Assembly (NCBI GenBank): GCA_052034005.1
Contig: JBPOJB010000049.1
Span: forward strand, 1-64,000
Direction of reading: 5' to 3'
Length of the DNA stretch: 64,000 nucleotides
DNA from: JAAYDI01 sp052034005
GTDB taxonomy: Bacteria; Planctomycetota; Planctomycetia; Pirellulales; Pirellulaceae
The notes under the pieces are model-generated. The model worked only from the letters and a program-made list of their open reading frames with translations. It ran no database searches and was not told where the DNA came from. The translations under genes and the position numbers were made by a program. Every line of letters starts with the position of its first letter. Positions within the stretch are counted from its first letter, which is position 1. Below, in pieces: positions 56,023 through 64,000 of this stretch.

Positions 56023-57567
56023 GTGACGAAGCCATTTCCGGAATACTTGAAGCTGCATGTGGAAGAACCGCCGGCCGTCTGCCCGCAGCCGCGGGACGTG
56101 CCGGGTCTGGAGGTGGTTCTGGACGCGTTCCACGACGTCACGGGGTGGCGGTTGCGGCTTGTGGACGCGCCGAGCCTCGAGACGAGCCCGGCGTGGACCA
56201 TGCCGATCGGGGTGCCCGAGGCCGGGGAGAGCCAGCTGGTCCTGGTGCCCGAGCGGAACGGCTCGGTGGCCGCCATGTCGCTCGAGAAGGTCCGGCCGCT
56301 GGCGCACGCCATCGGCGGCCTGATCGCAGAGATCTACCGCACGCAATCGACGGTCTGGCAGCGGGAGGCGGAGCTGGCGGCCGGGATTCCCGTGACCTTG
56401 CGCCCCGCCGAGCAGCAGCGGCTGGCCTACCAGCTCGAGTCCGTGTTACGTGGCGGGGCGGAGGCGATCGGGTGCCAGGCGGCCGCGCTGTATCTGCTGG
56501 ACGATGCCACGAGCCACCTGAAGCTGCGCGCCGCGTGGCGGCTGCCGAAGAACCGATTCCTCGATGCGCCGCGCCCCTTGCGCGGCGCGGTGGCCGATTT
56601 GGAGGCCCTGGTCGGCCATGCCGTCGCGCTGGAAAATACGTCACTCCTGCCGCACTGGAAAGTGCCGGAAGACTATCCGGCCGCGCTGTGCGTGCCCGTT
56701 GCATCCACCTCCACCCCGCTGGGCACACTCTGGTTCTTCGCGGAACAGGTGCGGGAGTTCTCGGCTGAACAGACCCATCTGGCGGAGATCGTCGCGGGCC
56801 GACTCGTCTCGGACCTGGAACGCGAGGTGCTGGTCCGCGAAGGGCTGCGCACTCGGCAGACGGATCAGGCTCGGCATCTGCTCGCCCAGTGGCTGCGCGA
56901 ACAGCGTCCCAACATCCCGCCCCTGGTGGATGGATGGCAAGTGGCCGGCCAGCTGCACAGCGACGATCCGCTCAACGGAGTGGTCTACGACTGGTGTGTC
57001 CTGCCGGACGGCCGGATGGCCGTCGCGATGGGCCATGCCGAGGGTCTGCAGGTGGAAGCCGGCCTGACGGCCACGGCGCTGCACACCGCTTTGAAATCGC
57101 ACGCCGCGTATCCACACGACGCGCGCCAGATGCTCGATCGGCTCAATGAAGTCCTCTGGACCTGCTCGACCGGCAATCGATTCGCCTCGTTGATTTACGC
57201 CATCATCGATCCCGAATCGGGCGAGCTGGAGTATGCCGCGGCCGGCAAAGTTCACGCGTTGATCGTGGGGCCTGACGATTGCCAGTCGCTGACGGTCAGC
57301 CAGACGCCTCTGGGCGCGGATCCTGACGCGGTGTACCGGCAGGCGACCGCCACGGTGGCCACGGGCCAGTCCCTGGTACTGTTCAACCGTGGTTGCCTCA
57401 CGCCGGTCGACGAGGAGGTGCTCGATGCGGACGAAGGTCGTGCGGTCGCCGCGCTTCTGCCGCTGCCTCGTCCAACGGCCGAGGAACAAGTCCAGACGGT
57501 GCTGGGGGAACTCGCCGGTGAATCGCAGTCGGAGCGGGCGGTCGTCGTGGCACGCCGCATCTTCTGA
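56023..57567 (+). CDS. GAF plus SpoIIE-like protein with degenerate phosphatase site
   Basis: A 514-residue soluble protein (GTG start). A GAF-like domain lies at about 128-265 and a SpoIIE/RsbU-type PP2C fold at about 305-514 (RFASLIYAIIDPESGELEYAAAGKVHALI is diagnostic). The metal-binding aspartates are lost: the usual G-D-x-Y-D is GVVYD with V320, the usual G-D-V-x-G-H-G is GHAEG with H338, T-D-G is NRG, and the C-terminal D-D is replaced. It is therefore likely a pseudophosphatase, perhaps a sensor or partner-binding module. No sigma factor or anti-sigma gene is adjacent. Confidence 0.75.
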   Translation: MTKPFPEYLKLHVEEPPAVCPQPRDVPGLEVVLDAFHDVTGWRLRLVDAPSLETSPAWTMPIGVPEAGESQLVLVPERNGSVAAMSLEKVRPLAHAIGGLIAEIYRTQSTVWQREAELAAGIPVTLRPAEQQRLAYQLESVLRGGAEAIGCQAAALYLLDDATSHLKLRAAWRLPKNRFLDAPRPLRGAVADLEALVGHAVALENTSLLPHWKVPEDYPAALCVPVASTSTPLGTLWFFAEQVREFSAEQTHLAEIVAGRLVSDLEREVLVREGLRTRQTDQARHLLAQWLREQRPNIPPLVDGWQVAGQLHSDDPLNGVVYDWCVLPDGRMAVAMGHAEGLQVEAGLTATALHTALKSHAAYPHDARQMLDRLNEVLWTCSTGNRFASLIYAIIDPESGELEYAAAGKVHALIVGPDDCQSLTVSQTPLGADPDAVYRQATATVATGQSLVLFNRGCLTPVDEEVLDADEGRAVAALLPLPRPTAEEQVQTVLGELAGESQSERAVVVARRIF

Positions 57568-57579
57568 CTCCCCCGCGGG

Positions 57580-58560
57580 TCAGCCGACCGCATCACCACC
57601 AGCCGCCGGCTCGCGGCACAGTGCGCGCACATGCGCCACGACCGCCCTGCCCAGATGCCCCAGGTCGTAGCCCCCTTCGAGCACACTCACCAGACGCCCC
57701 TGGCTGTGACGCTCAGCCACCGCCACCAGGTGGTCGGTGAGCGGCCCGAAGGACTCTGGGTCCAGGCTCAGGTTGGCCACGGGATCGCCGGCCAGCGCGT
57801 CGAAGCCTGCGCTGACCAGCACCACCTGCGGTTGGAAGGCGTGCAGCGCCGGCAGCGCCAGCGCCTCGAGCGCCTGCAGGTACTCGCGCGGACCGCACCC
57901 GCGCGGGAGCGGCACGTTGACGGTCAAACCGACCCCCTCGCCGAGCCCCGTTTCACTGGCGTGGCCGGAGCCGGGAAACGCCAGCGATTCCGGCCGCTCG
58001 TGCAGACTCACGTACAACACGTCCCGACGGTGCTCGAAGATGTGCTGCGTGCCGTTGCCGTGATGCGCGTCGAAGTCGACAATCGCCACCCGGCTCAGAC
58101 CATGCGTGCGCACCAGGTGCTCGGCCGCCAATGCAATGTGATTGAACAGGCAGAATCCCAGCGCGCGATCGGCTTCCGCATGATGGCCCGGCGGGCGGAC
58201 GGCGCAAAACGCGCGTGCCACGAGGCCGGCCATCACCTGGTCGCAGGCGGCCAGTACGCCGCCGGCCGCCAGCGCCGCCACGTCGTAGCTCGCCGCGCAG
58301 AGGTACGTGTCGAACGACCCGATGAAGGGGAACCCGCTCTCGCACATCCGTTGGACCAGCTCGACATAGGCCGGATCATGCACCAGCGCCAACTGGGCGG
58401 CCGTGGCGGCCTGGAAGCCCAGCGGCGTCAGGCGGTCCAGCAGCGAGGCCGCCCGCAACGCCCGCAGAATGGCCAGCAGCCGGGCGGGACGCTCGACATG
58501 GACTCCGCCCAAGTCGTGCCCCAAGAACCGGGCATCGTAGACCCAACCAACCTTCGCCAT
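57580..58560 (-). CDS. Histone deacetylase family protein (AcuC/HDAC-like)
   Basis: A 326-residue zinc-dependent deacetylase-like protein. Canonical elements are visible: FCAVRPPGHHAEADRALGFCLFN (catalytic histidines), VAIVDFDAHHGNGTQHIF and SAGFDALAGDP (zinc-binding Asp/His region), plus EGGYDLGHLG near the C-terminus. Bacterial members act on acetylated polyamines, acetoin-pathway enzymes or lysines; this one is unassigned. GGGAGG lies 8 nt before the ATG at 58560. It is convergent with the SpoIIE-like gene. Confidence 0.93.
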   Translation of the reverse strand: MAKVGWVYDARFLGHDLGGVHVERPARLLAILRALRAASLLDRLTPLGFQAATAAQLALVHDPAYVELVQRMCESGFPFIGSFDTYLCAASYDVAALAAGGVLAACDQVMAGLVARAFCAVRPPGHHAEADRALGFCLFNHIALAAEHLVRTHGLSRVAIVDFDAHHGNGTQHIFEHRRDVLYVSLHERPESLAFPGSGHASETGLGEGVGLTVNVPLPRGCGPREYLQALEALALPALHAFQPQVVLVSAGFDALAGDPVANLSLDPESFGPLTDHLVAVAERHSQGRLVSVLEGGYDLGHLGRAVVAHVRALCREPAAGGDAVG

Positions 58561-58655
58561 CCCACCCGCCTCCCGGCTCTTCAGAGAGAACGACTCGGGC
58601 TCCCGCAAAGAGCGCACAGCACATGCGTCGAACAGCAACTGGTTTCACGTAGGAA

Positions 58656-58733
58656 AGGCTTCCAGCCTGTCATCGTGGGACAGGCTTCCAGTCTGTCAAC
58701 CTGCCATAGGCTCCCAGCTTGCCCATCGTCACG
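58656..58733. repeat. Three 26-bp tandem repeats
   Basis: Copies begin at 58656, 58682 and 58708, an exact 26-bp period. The first two share the core AGGCTTCCAG(C/T)CTGTCA; the third is more diverged. Each core has GGAAGCCT-type pairing potential. It lies between the deacetylase gene and the next lipoprotein gene. Confidence 0.6.
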
Positions 58734-58742
58734 AAACTCCGC

Positions 58743-58771
58743 TTGACCTGATGAGCGGACCGCAGTACTGT
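58743..58771 (+). promoter_or_regulatory. Candidate sigma70 promoter for the lipoprotein gene
   Basis: TTGACC (58743-58748), a 17-bp spacer and TACTGT (58766-58771), 56 bp before the start codon. The -35 matches 5 of 6 and the -10 matches 4 of 6. Confidence 0.5.
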
Positions 58772-58826
58772 TCCGCAGCTTGAGGGGGTGGGCTGCGCGC
58801 GGATCGTATTCGACATGGAAGTCGCC

Positions 58827-59705
58827 ATGACGACGCGGCTATGGGGTCTGCTGGTGCCGGTAGGAATTCTGCTCGTATCCGGTTGCGCGCAATGGTCTCC
58901 GCCGCCGGCAAGTGAACTTTCCAGGCTGCCGCTCCCCAAGCTCTCGCCGGACAGCGTGGTGCTGGAGGTCACGTTCATCCGGATCCCCGAAGAGCGTGTG
59001 GATTTTGCAGCGCGGTTCTGGCCCGAGGTTGACGAAGCCGCGCTGGACCCCGGGCTCCGGAGGCGCCTGGACGCGAACGGGTTCCGCAGCGGGATCCTGG
59101 AATCGCCGCCGCCGGCCGCCCTGCAGGAACTGATCGATCAGCAGCCGGTGGCCGACCAGCAGGACGGGGCGATGTGCGTCGAGGCCGGGAACGAGATCGC
59201 GGTGCGCACGCACCGGTTGCACAGCCGGTCGGGGCATCCGAGCAAGATCATTGTGCGCGGCACGGCCGTGCCCAAGCTTGCAGCTCTGGTGTACGACGAG
59301 GGCGGGCAAGTGCGTGGCGAGACGCTGCAGCAGGCTCAGTTCTATTACTGGGTCACCTCCCGCCCGCAAGGTGACGGGCGGGTGCGAATCGAGTTGGTGC
59401 CCACGATCGAACATGGGGAGGCTCGACCGCGCTTCAAAGGACAGCAGGGCGCATGGACGGTGGACAATGTCAGCCGACCGACCAGGACTTACGACGAGTT
59501 CAAGATCGAGACGCTCTTGTCACCCGGCCAGTGCGTGGCGATCAGCTGCAGCGATGCGCATCGCGGGCTCGGCGACCGGTTCTTTGCCGGCGACCTGGAC
59601 GAGCACGAGCCCCGCCTGATGCTGGTCGTCCGGCTCCAGCAGACGCAGCGGGACGATCGGTTCATGAAAGAGGACGTCCTGGAGCCGATCGTCACGACGG
59701 AGTGA
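58827..59705 (+). CDS. Hypothetical lipoprotein
   Basis: A 292-residue predicted lipoprotein with lipobox VSGC (C20). The mature protein is soluble and beta-rich, with VVLEVTFIRIPEERVDF near residue 45 and no recognisable catalytic motif. ATG codons at 58788 and 58815 are alternative starts; I chose 58827 because it gives a compact signal peptide. It is upstream of fba but separated by 236 bp. I do not assign a function. Confidence 0.7.
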   Translation: MTTRLWGLLVPVGILLVSGCAQWSPPPASELSRLPLPKLSPDSVVLEVTFIRIPEERVDFAARFWPEVDEAALDPGLRRRLDANGFRSGILESPPPAALQELIDQQPVADQQDGAMCVEAGNEIAVRTHRLHSRSGHPSKIIVRGTAVPKLAALVYDEGGQVRGETLQQAQFYYWVTSRPQGDGRVRIELVPTIEHGEARPRFKGQQGAWTVDNVSRPTRTYDEFKIETLLSPGQCVAISCSDAHRGLGDRFFAGDLDEHEPRLMLVVRLQQTQRDDRFMKEDVLEPIVTTE

Positions 59706-59808
59706 GCCGCAGCGGCGGTTGTGAGGCCCTAACCGTCGATTGCGGGCGCCGGCAGTCCCGCTCCCGCACCGGGCGCGGCTCGAGGGTGCCCCCGCGGCAC
59801 TCCCGGGA

Positions 59809-59837
59809 TTGCGGTGTCCCGCCACCACCCCGATAAT
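59809..59837 (+). promoter_or_regulatory. Candidate sigma70 promoter for fba
   Basis: TTGCGG (59809-59814), a 17-bp spacer and GATAAT (59832-59837, 5 of 6), about 105 bp before the aldolase start codon. Confidence 0.45.
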
Positions 59838-59941
59838 AGGCCGGTTGTGACGCGGCCGTGCGCTTGATCGCCCCTTGCACGATGCCGCCTTCTGCCTGAA
59901 CCACGAATCCAATCGCACCTGAACGACCCAAGGAGTATCCC

Positions 59942-60958
59942 ATGGCACTGGTACCGCTACGCGTCTTGTTGGACCATGCGGCGGAGAACAACTATGGCGT
60001 GGCCGCCTTCAACGTGAACAACATGGAGCAGATCCAGGCGATCATGGAGGCGGCTGAGAAGACCGATTCGCCCGTGATCGTGCAGGCCTCGCGCGGCGCG
60101 CGCGCCTACTCGCAAGACGCCTACCTGCGGCACCTCATGCTGGCAGCCGTCGAGCTTTATCCGCACATCCCGGTGACGATGCACCAGGACCACGGCAACA
60201 GCGTGGCGACCTGCAAGAGCGCCATCGACAACGGCTTCACGTCCGTCATGATGGACGGCTCGCTGGAGGAAGACGGCAAGACCCCGGCGTCCTTCGAGTA
60301 CAACGTCCGCGTCACCAAGGAAGTCGTCGACCTGGCCCACGCGCGAAACGTCTCGGTGGAAGGCGAACTGGGATGCCTCGGCTCGCTGGAGACCGGCAAA
60401 GGCGAGAAGGAAGACGGGCACGGCGCCGAAGGGGTCCTGAGACGCGACCAACTGCTGACCGACCCGAACCAGGCGGCCGAATTCGTCAAGCTGACCAACG
60501 TCGACGCGCTGGCCGTGGCCATCGGCACGAGCCATGGCGCTTACAAGTTCAAGTCGAAACCGACCGGCGAGGTCCTGGCTATGTCGCGAATCGAAGAGAT
60601 CCACGCGAAACTCCCCAACACCCACCTGGTCATGCACGGCAGCTCCTCGGTCCCCCAGGAACTCCAGGACATCATCAACAAGTACGGCGGCCGACTCAAG
60701 CAGACCTACGGCGTGCCGATCGAGGAGATCCAGCGCGGCATCAAGCATGGCGTGCGGAAGATCAATGTCGACACCGATAACCGGCTGGCCATCACCGGCG
60801 CCATCCGCAAGGTCTTCTGGGAAACGCCCGAAAAATTCGACCCGCGGGATTACTTGAAGCCCGCCCGCGAGGCCATGAAGCAGGTTTGCATCGACCGGAT
60901 GGTCGCCTTCGGCCAGGCCGGCCACGCCGCCCAGCTCCGGAAAGCCGCCGGGCTCTAA
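59942..60958 (+). CDS. fba: Class II fructose-bisphosphate aldolase
   Basis: A 338-residue zinc aldolase of glycolysis and gluconeogenesis, cleaving fructose 1,6-bisphosphate to DHAP and glyceraldehyde 3-phosphate. Landmarks: MHQDHGNSVATC (zinc histidine and catalytic aspartate), EGELGCLGSLE, AIGTSHGAYKF, HGSSSVPQEL and VRKINVDTDNRLA (phosphate binding). The sequence looks like the longer Calvin-cycle-type subgroup. AAGGAG lies 7 nt before the ATG. No neighbouring gene is in the same pathway. Confidence 0.96.
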   Translation: MALVPLRVLLDHAAENNYGVAAFNVNNMEQIQAIMEAAEKTDSPVIVQASRGARAYSQDAYLRHLMLAAVELYPHIPVTMHQDHGNSVATCKSAIDNGFTSVMMDGSLEEDGKTPASFEYNVRVTKEVVDLAHARNVSVEGELGCLGSLETGKGEKEDGHGAEGVLRRDQLLTDPNQAAEFVKLTNVDALAVAIGTSHGAYKFKSKPTGEVLAMSRIEEIHAKLPNTHLVMHGSSSVPQELQDIINKYGGRLKQTYGVPIEEIQRGIKHGVRKINVDTDNRLAITGAIRKVFWETPEKFDPRDYLKPAREAMKQVCIDRMVAFGQAGHAAQLRKAAGL

Positions 60959-61030
60959 CGGCCGGATCGAGCCATCGCCCTGCCAACCTGCCAGCCCCAC
61001 ACGCCAACGCCACCTTGCCCGGCGTTCACA

Positions 61031-61059
61031 TTGCCCCAGAACGCCGCGGGCGGTACAAT
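61031..61059 (+). promoter_or_regulatory. Candidate sigma70 promoter for the kdsC operon
   Basis: TTGCCC (61031-61036), a 17-bp spacer and TACAAT (61054-61059, 5 of 6), 127 bp before the kdsC start. Confidence 0.5.
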
Positions 61060-61185
61060 CCCCGCGCCGCCCGCCGAACGATCCCGCGCCCCGCAAGGTG
61101 TGAGGATGACCGCGGGCGCTGCTAGCAGTCGGGCGACTCCCGCCCGGTGCCCGCTGCTGTGGGGCCGGAACCTTTGCGCGAGGCG

Positions 61186-61719
61186 ATGCCGGTGATGAAG
61201 TTGGAAGACCGTTGTCGGAACATCGAACTGGTGCTCTCGGACGTCGACGGGGTCCTGACGGACGGCGGCATCACGTTCGACAATCAGGGGATCGAAACCA
61301 AGGAGTTCTACATCCGGGACGGCCTGGGCATTCGGCTCTGGCAGCGCGCCGGTTTTCGGTTCGGAATCCTCACCGCGCGGACGTCGCACATCGTACGTCT
61401 GCGAGCGGTCGAACTCGGCGTGGATATCGTCCGCCAGGGGTTTGAGAACAAGCTGCCCGTGGCGCAGCAGATCATAGAGCAGCAGCAACTGCAGGCCGAG
61501 CAGGTGTGTTACATCGGCGACGATCTGACAGACCTGCCGGTCATGCGCCACGTGGGTCTGGGCGTCGCCGTGGCGGATGCCGCGCCGGAAGTCCGCGCGT
61601 GCGCGCACTTGATCACCCAGTTGGGTGGCGGGCGGGGCGCGGTGCGCGAACTGATCGAGACGTTGCTCAAGGCCAAGAACCGCTGGGACGACTTGATCCG
61701 CAAGTACCTTGAACAGTAG
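61186..61719 (+). CDS. kdsC: 3-deoxy-D-manno-octulosonate 8-phosphate phosphatase
   Basis: A 177-residue HAD-superfamily phosphatase, the KdsC type that makes free Kdo for lipopolysaccharide. D19 and D21 in LSDVDGVLTDGGI are the catalytic aspartates. The short cap-less C1 form, TARTS motif, and GDDLTDLPVM are typical. I chose ATG 61186 (GCGAGG upstream); ATG 61195 is also possible. The next gene, an LptC/LptA-like protein, begins 8 bp after the stop, which fits the conserved kdsC-lptC-lptA order of LPS clusters. Confidence 0.92.
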   Translation: MPVMKLEDRCRNIELVLSDVDGVLTDGGITFDNQGIETKEFYIRDGLGIRLWQRAGFRFGILTARTSHIVRLRAVELGVDIVRQGFENKLPVAQQIIEQQQLQAEQVCYIGDDLTDLPVMRHVGLGVAVADAAPEVRACAHLITQLGGGRGAVRELIETLLKAKNRWDDLIRKYLEQ

Positions 61720-61727
61720 GCCTGCAC

Positions 61728-64000
61728 GTGCGTGACGCGATACGCCGCCGCCGAGTCCAGCTCTGGCAGGCGCTGAGCAAACTCGGCGGCTGGGATGCTG
61801 ACGTCGTCGTGACACCGCCCACGTGGCGCGTCCGCTTCGTGCGCTGGTTCGTGGCGGTCGTGGTGCTCTGCATCGCCTACCAGGTTTATGCGCTCCTGAT
61901 GGTGCCGATCATTGAACCCAGCCCGGGCACAGCGTCGGATGGGGAGCTGGTGGAGTCGCCGGTGACGGTCGATGCGCACCCGGAGCTGGCCGAATTGTTC
62001 CCGGAAGACGCGTGGGAGCGTGGTCAGCCGATGGTGCTGGCCACCCAGTGGGGCCGGCTCCTGTTTCGCGAGTATCACACGGGCGACAACGGCCGGCTGG
62101 AATTGACGCCGTGCACGATCGTGTTCTACGCGCCCTCGCGCGGCGCGGGCCGGTCCGGTTCGCCGCGGCCGATCGTGCTGCAGACGCCCGACAAGGCCGT
62201 GCTCAGCTTCTCCGGGCCGTTGAACTTGGCGCGCGCCGAGTTCGCCAAACTCCAAGGCGCGCGGCTGGAAGGAGAGGTGAGGATCTGGAGTCGCGAGTCC
62301 CGACCCGGCGCGCAGGACGCGCTGAGCATCGTCACCCGCAATGTGCAGATCCTGCCCCGGCAGATCTGGACGGCCCACGACGTGAGCCTCACCTACGGGG
62401 CGAGCCGCGGGACGGGGCGCGATCTGTCGATCACGTTGAGCCCGGCCGGCGAAGCCGACGCGACGCGCACGAACGGCACGCTGATCAAGAACCTCGAATC
62501 GCTGGAACTGGCTCACCTCGAGCAACTGTTCGTGCAAGTGCCCACCCAAGGGCTGCTCGGCGAACTGCTCCCCGCATCCGCGGCCGCCGGCCAGCAGCCG
62601 GCCGGCGGACCCGAGCGGCCTGCCGAGGTGGAGGCCAAGGTCACCTGCCAGGGTCCGTTCCGTTTCAACTTCCAGCAATCGGTCGCGTCGCTGGAAGACC
62701 ATGTTGAAATCGTCCGCGACAACGGGTCTGCGCCCAGCGACCAACTCAGCTGCGAACGGCTGCTGATCCATTTCGAATCGGTGGCCGGCCAGGCTGCGGC
62801 GGCGCCCGACCCCCCGCTGCCAGATGCCGACCGTTCAGCCCCGTCGGACGATTCCGCCGCGCCGCGGCTGGCCGTGCGGCGGATCGAAGCGCACGGCCTG
62901 CCCGCGACGTTGCGTCTCCCATCGATGCTGGCCCTGGCCAGCGGCCAATACCTGTCCTACGACTTCCAGACGCGCCGGGTCTTGATCGTCGATGAACAGA
63001 ATGCGTCGCTCGCCTATGGTGAACATCAGGCCGAGGCGCCGCGCCTGGAGTACGAGTTGCCGCCGGACTTGAAACGCCTCGGTCACCTGTGGGCCACGGG
63101 GCCGGGCATCTATCAGGGCCAGATCGGCGACGATCCGGAGCGCCGGTTGACGGCCCGCTGGAGCGGCGTGCTGGAACTGCAGCCTCAGGAGGGCCTGCAC
63201 GTGCTCTCGATCGTCCAAGGGGCCGATATCCGCTGGAATAACGTGGGCAGCTTCGCCGCCGATGAGCTGTACTTGTGGTTAGCCGAGGTGGAGGCCCCAG
63301 AGCCGGTCGCCGATCCGGCGCAACGGCCCGCCATGGCCAGTCCGGCGTCGGAGTCGGTCGCGGCCGCGCCCCCCGCGGCGGCCGCCGACATCCGGCTCTT
63401 AGCCGCCCAGAGCGCGCCCGAGCCCTTGCAGCGGGAGGTTTTGCCGCCCGCGCCGCCGCGAACCCGCTGGCAGATCCGCCCGGTCAAAATGCTGGCACAA
63501 GGCCATGTGCAGACGGACTCCCCGCAGTTCCAGGGCCAGACCCCGCGGCTGGAAATCTGGTTCGATCATCCCGACCCGGCGGGTCCCCAAGCGAGTGAAG
63601 CCCGCCCGGCAGACCCCGCGCTGTCCTCGGATGCGGCGCACGGCACGCCGGACGTCGCGCCGCCGGCGGCCCAGGCGACTTCGGAACGTAAAGTGGAACT
63701 GGCGGGCGATTGGATCCGCTTGCGGCTCCGCATCGCCCCGGCGCGCCCGCAAGTGAACGAAGCGACCGTGGTCGGCAACGTGCGTCTGTCCCAGCTTCCG
63801 TCGGCGCCTCAGGATCAGCCGATGCTGGTCACGGGCGAGATGCTGCAGCTGCGGACCGACCGGGCCGATCGATCGGCCGTGGATGTGAACGGTTCGCCGG
63901 CTCGGGTGCATGTGCAGGGCCTGCTGCTGGAGGGCTCGAGCCTGCACGTGTCTCAGCGAGAGAACCGCCTGTGGGCCGAAGGGCCGGGCCGCATGAGACT
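61728..64000 (+). CDS. Giant LptC/LptA-like LPS transport protein (partial at 3' end)
   Basis: An open frame from GTG 61728 with no stop before the window end, so the C-terminus is missing; at least 757 codons. A cytoplasmic N-terminus of about 35 residues, one membrane helix (about 38-60, RWFVAVVVLCIAYQVYALL), then a long beta-strand-rich region interrupted by Pro/Ala linkers. Late repeats such as MLVTGEMLQLRTDRADR and LWAEGPGRMRL resemble OstA/LptA-type strands. E. coli LptC and LptA are each under 200 residues; here both functions may be joined. Position directly behind kdsC supports LPS transport. Identification by position and topology only; sequence-level homology is inferred. Confidence 0.6.
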   Translation, partial: MRDAIRRRRVQLWQALSKLGGWDADVVVTPPTWRVRFVRWFVAVVVLCIAYQVYALLMVPIIEPSPGTASDGELVESPVTVDAHPELAELFPEDAWERGQPMVLATQWGRLLFREYHTGDNGRLELTPCTIVFYAPSRGAGRSGSPRPIVLQTPDKAVLSFSGPLNLARAEFAKLQGARLEGEVRIWSRESRPGAQDALSIVTRNVQILPRQIWTAHDVSLTYGASRGTGRDLSITLSPAGEADATRTNGTLIKNLESLELAHLEQLFVQVPTQGLLGELLPASAAAGQQPAGGPERPAEVEAKVTCQGPFRFNFQQSVASLEDHVEIVRDNGSAPSDQLSCERLLIHFESVAGQAAAAPDPPLPDADRSAPSDDSAAPRLAVRRIEAHGLPATLRLPSMLALASGQYLSYDFQTRRVLIVDEQNASLAYGEHQAEAPRLEYELPPDLKRLGHLWATGPGIYQGQIGDDPERRLTARWSGVLELQPQEGLHVLSIVQGADIRWNNVGSFAADELYLWLAEVEAPEPVADPAQRPAMASPASESVAAAPPAAAADIRLLAAQSAPEPLQREVLPPAPPRTRWQIRPVKMLAQGHVQTDSPQFQGQTPRLEIWFDHPDPAGPQASEARPADPALSSDAAHGTPDVAPPAAQATSERKVELAGDWIRLRLRIAPARPQVNEATVVGNVRLSQLPSAPQDQPMLVTGEMLQLRTDRADRSAVDVNGSPARVHVQGLLLEGSSLHVSQRENRLWAEGPGRMR

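Noticed and set aside
58656..58733. CRISPR array
   Set aside because: The repeats are degenerate, abutting and only three, with no unique spacers or cas genes.

Overview
The window is high-GC bacterial DNA with no rRNA, tRNA, CRISPR array or insertion sequence that I can recognise. Its gene content points to Planctomycetota or a close PVC relative: Tat-exported Gfo/Idh/MocA oxidoreductases next to HEAT-repeat proteins, PQQ-like propellers, very large secreted GH2 enzymes, a DUF6259-type protein, many lipoproteins, and short palindromic intergenic repeats. The taxonomic call is inference from gene content only.

Layout: 1-1155 carries no gene but has palindromic repeats. 1156-9118 (minus strand) is a membrane-energetics block: NhaD-type antiporter, DedA protein, membrane pyrophosphatase, CstA-type carrier and a site-2 protease with CBS domains. 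9300-12238 is a divergent pair of Tat-exported sugar-isomerase-like proteins. 12268-20356 (plus) holds a PAC2 protein, a zinc alcohol dehydrogenase, an exported superoxide-reductase-like protein, a DinB-like protein, a 1486-residue GH2-like enzyme and a small lipoprotein. 20403-22109 (minus) is a GH29 alpha-L-fucosidase. 22317-31738 (plus) holds a chemoreceptor, transhydrogenase subunits PntAB and PntB, and three carriers.

31769-35193 (minus) is an operon of an exported Gfo/Idh/MocA protein and two HEAT proteins. 35427-39313 (minus) is a translationally coupled PQQ-propeller and DUF6259-like pair. 39569-41301 holds a second Gfo/Idh/MocA gene facing a Tat-exported C_GCAxxG_C_C protein. 41523-44754 (plus) is a two-permease MacB/Lol-type ABC exporter. 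44769-48512 (minus) is a LacZ-type beta-galactosidase with an inserted LamG-like domain. 48975-51039 pairs LpoB-like and COG3014-like lipoproteins. 51108-54184 (minus) is RecD2 behind an unknown membrane protein. The right end holds LarC, a SpoIIE-family protein that has lost its catalytic aspartates, an HDAC-family deacetylase, a lipoprotein, class II aldolase, KdsC, and a large LptC/LptA-like protein that runs off the window.

Together the genes describe an envelope-focused heterotroph: exported glycosidases and oxidoreductases for complex sugars, proton/pyrophosphate/sodium energetics, and Gram-negative envelope biogenesis (Kdo, LPS transport and PBP-activator genes). The most promising unusual items are the KdsC-linked giant LptC/LptA-like protein, the degenerate SpoIIE phosphatase, the transhydrogenase locus lacking its NAD-binding subunit, and two non-standard GH2 enzymes.
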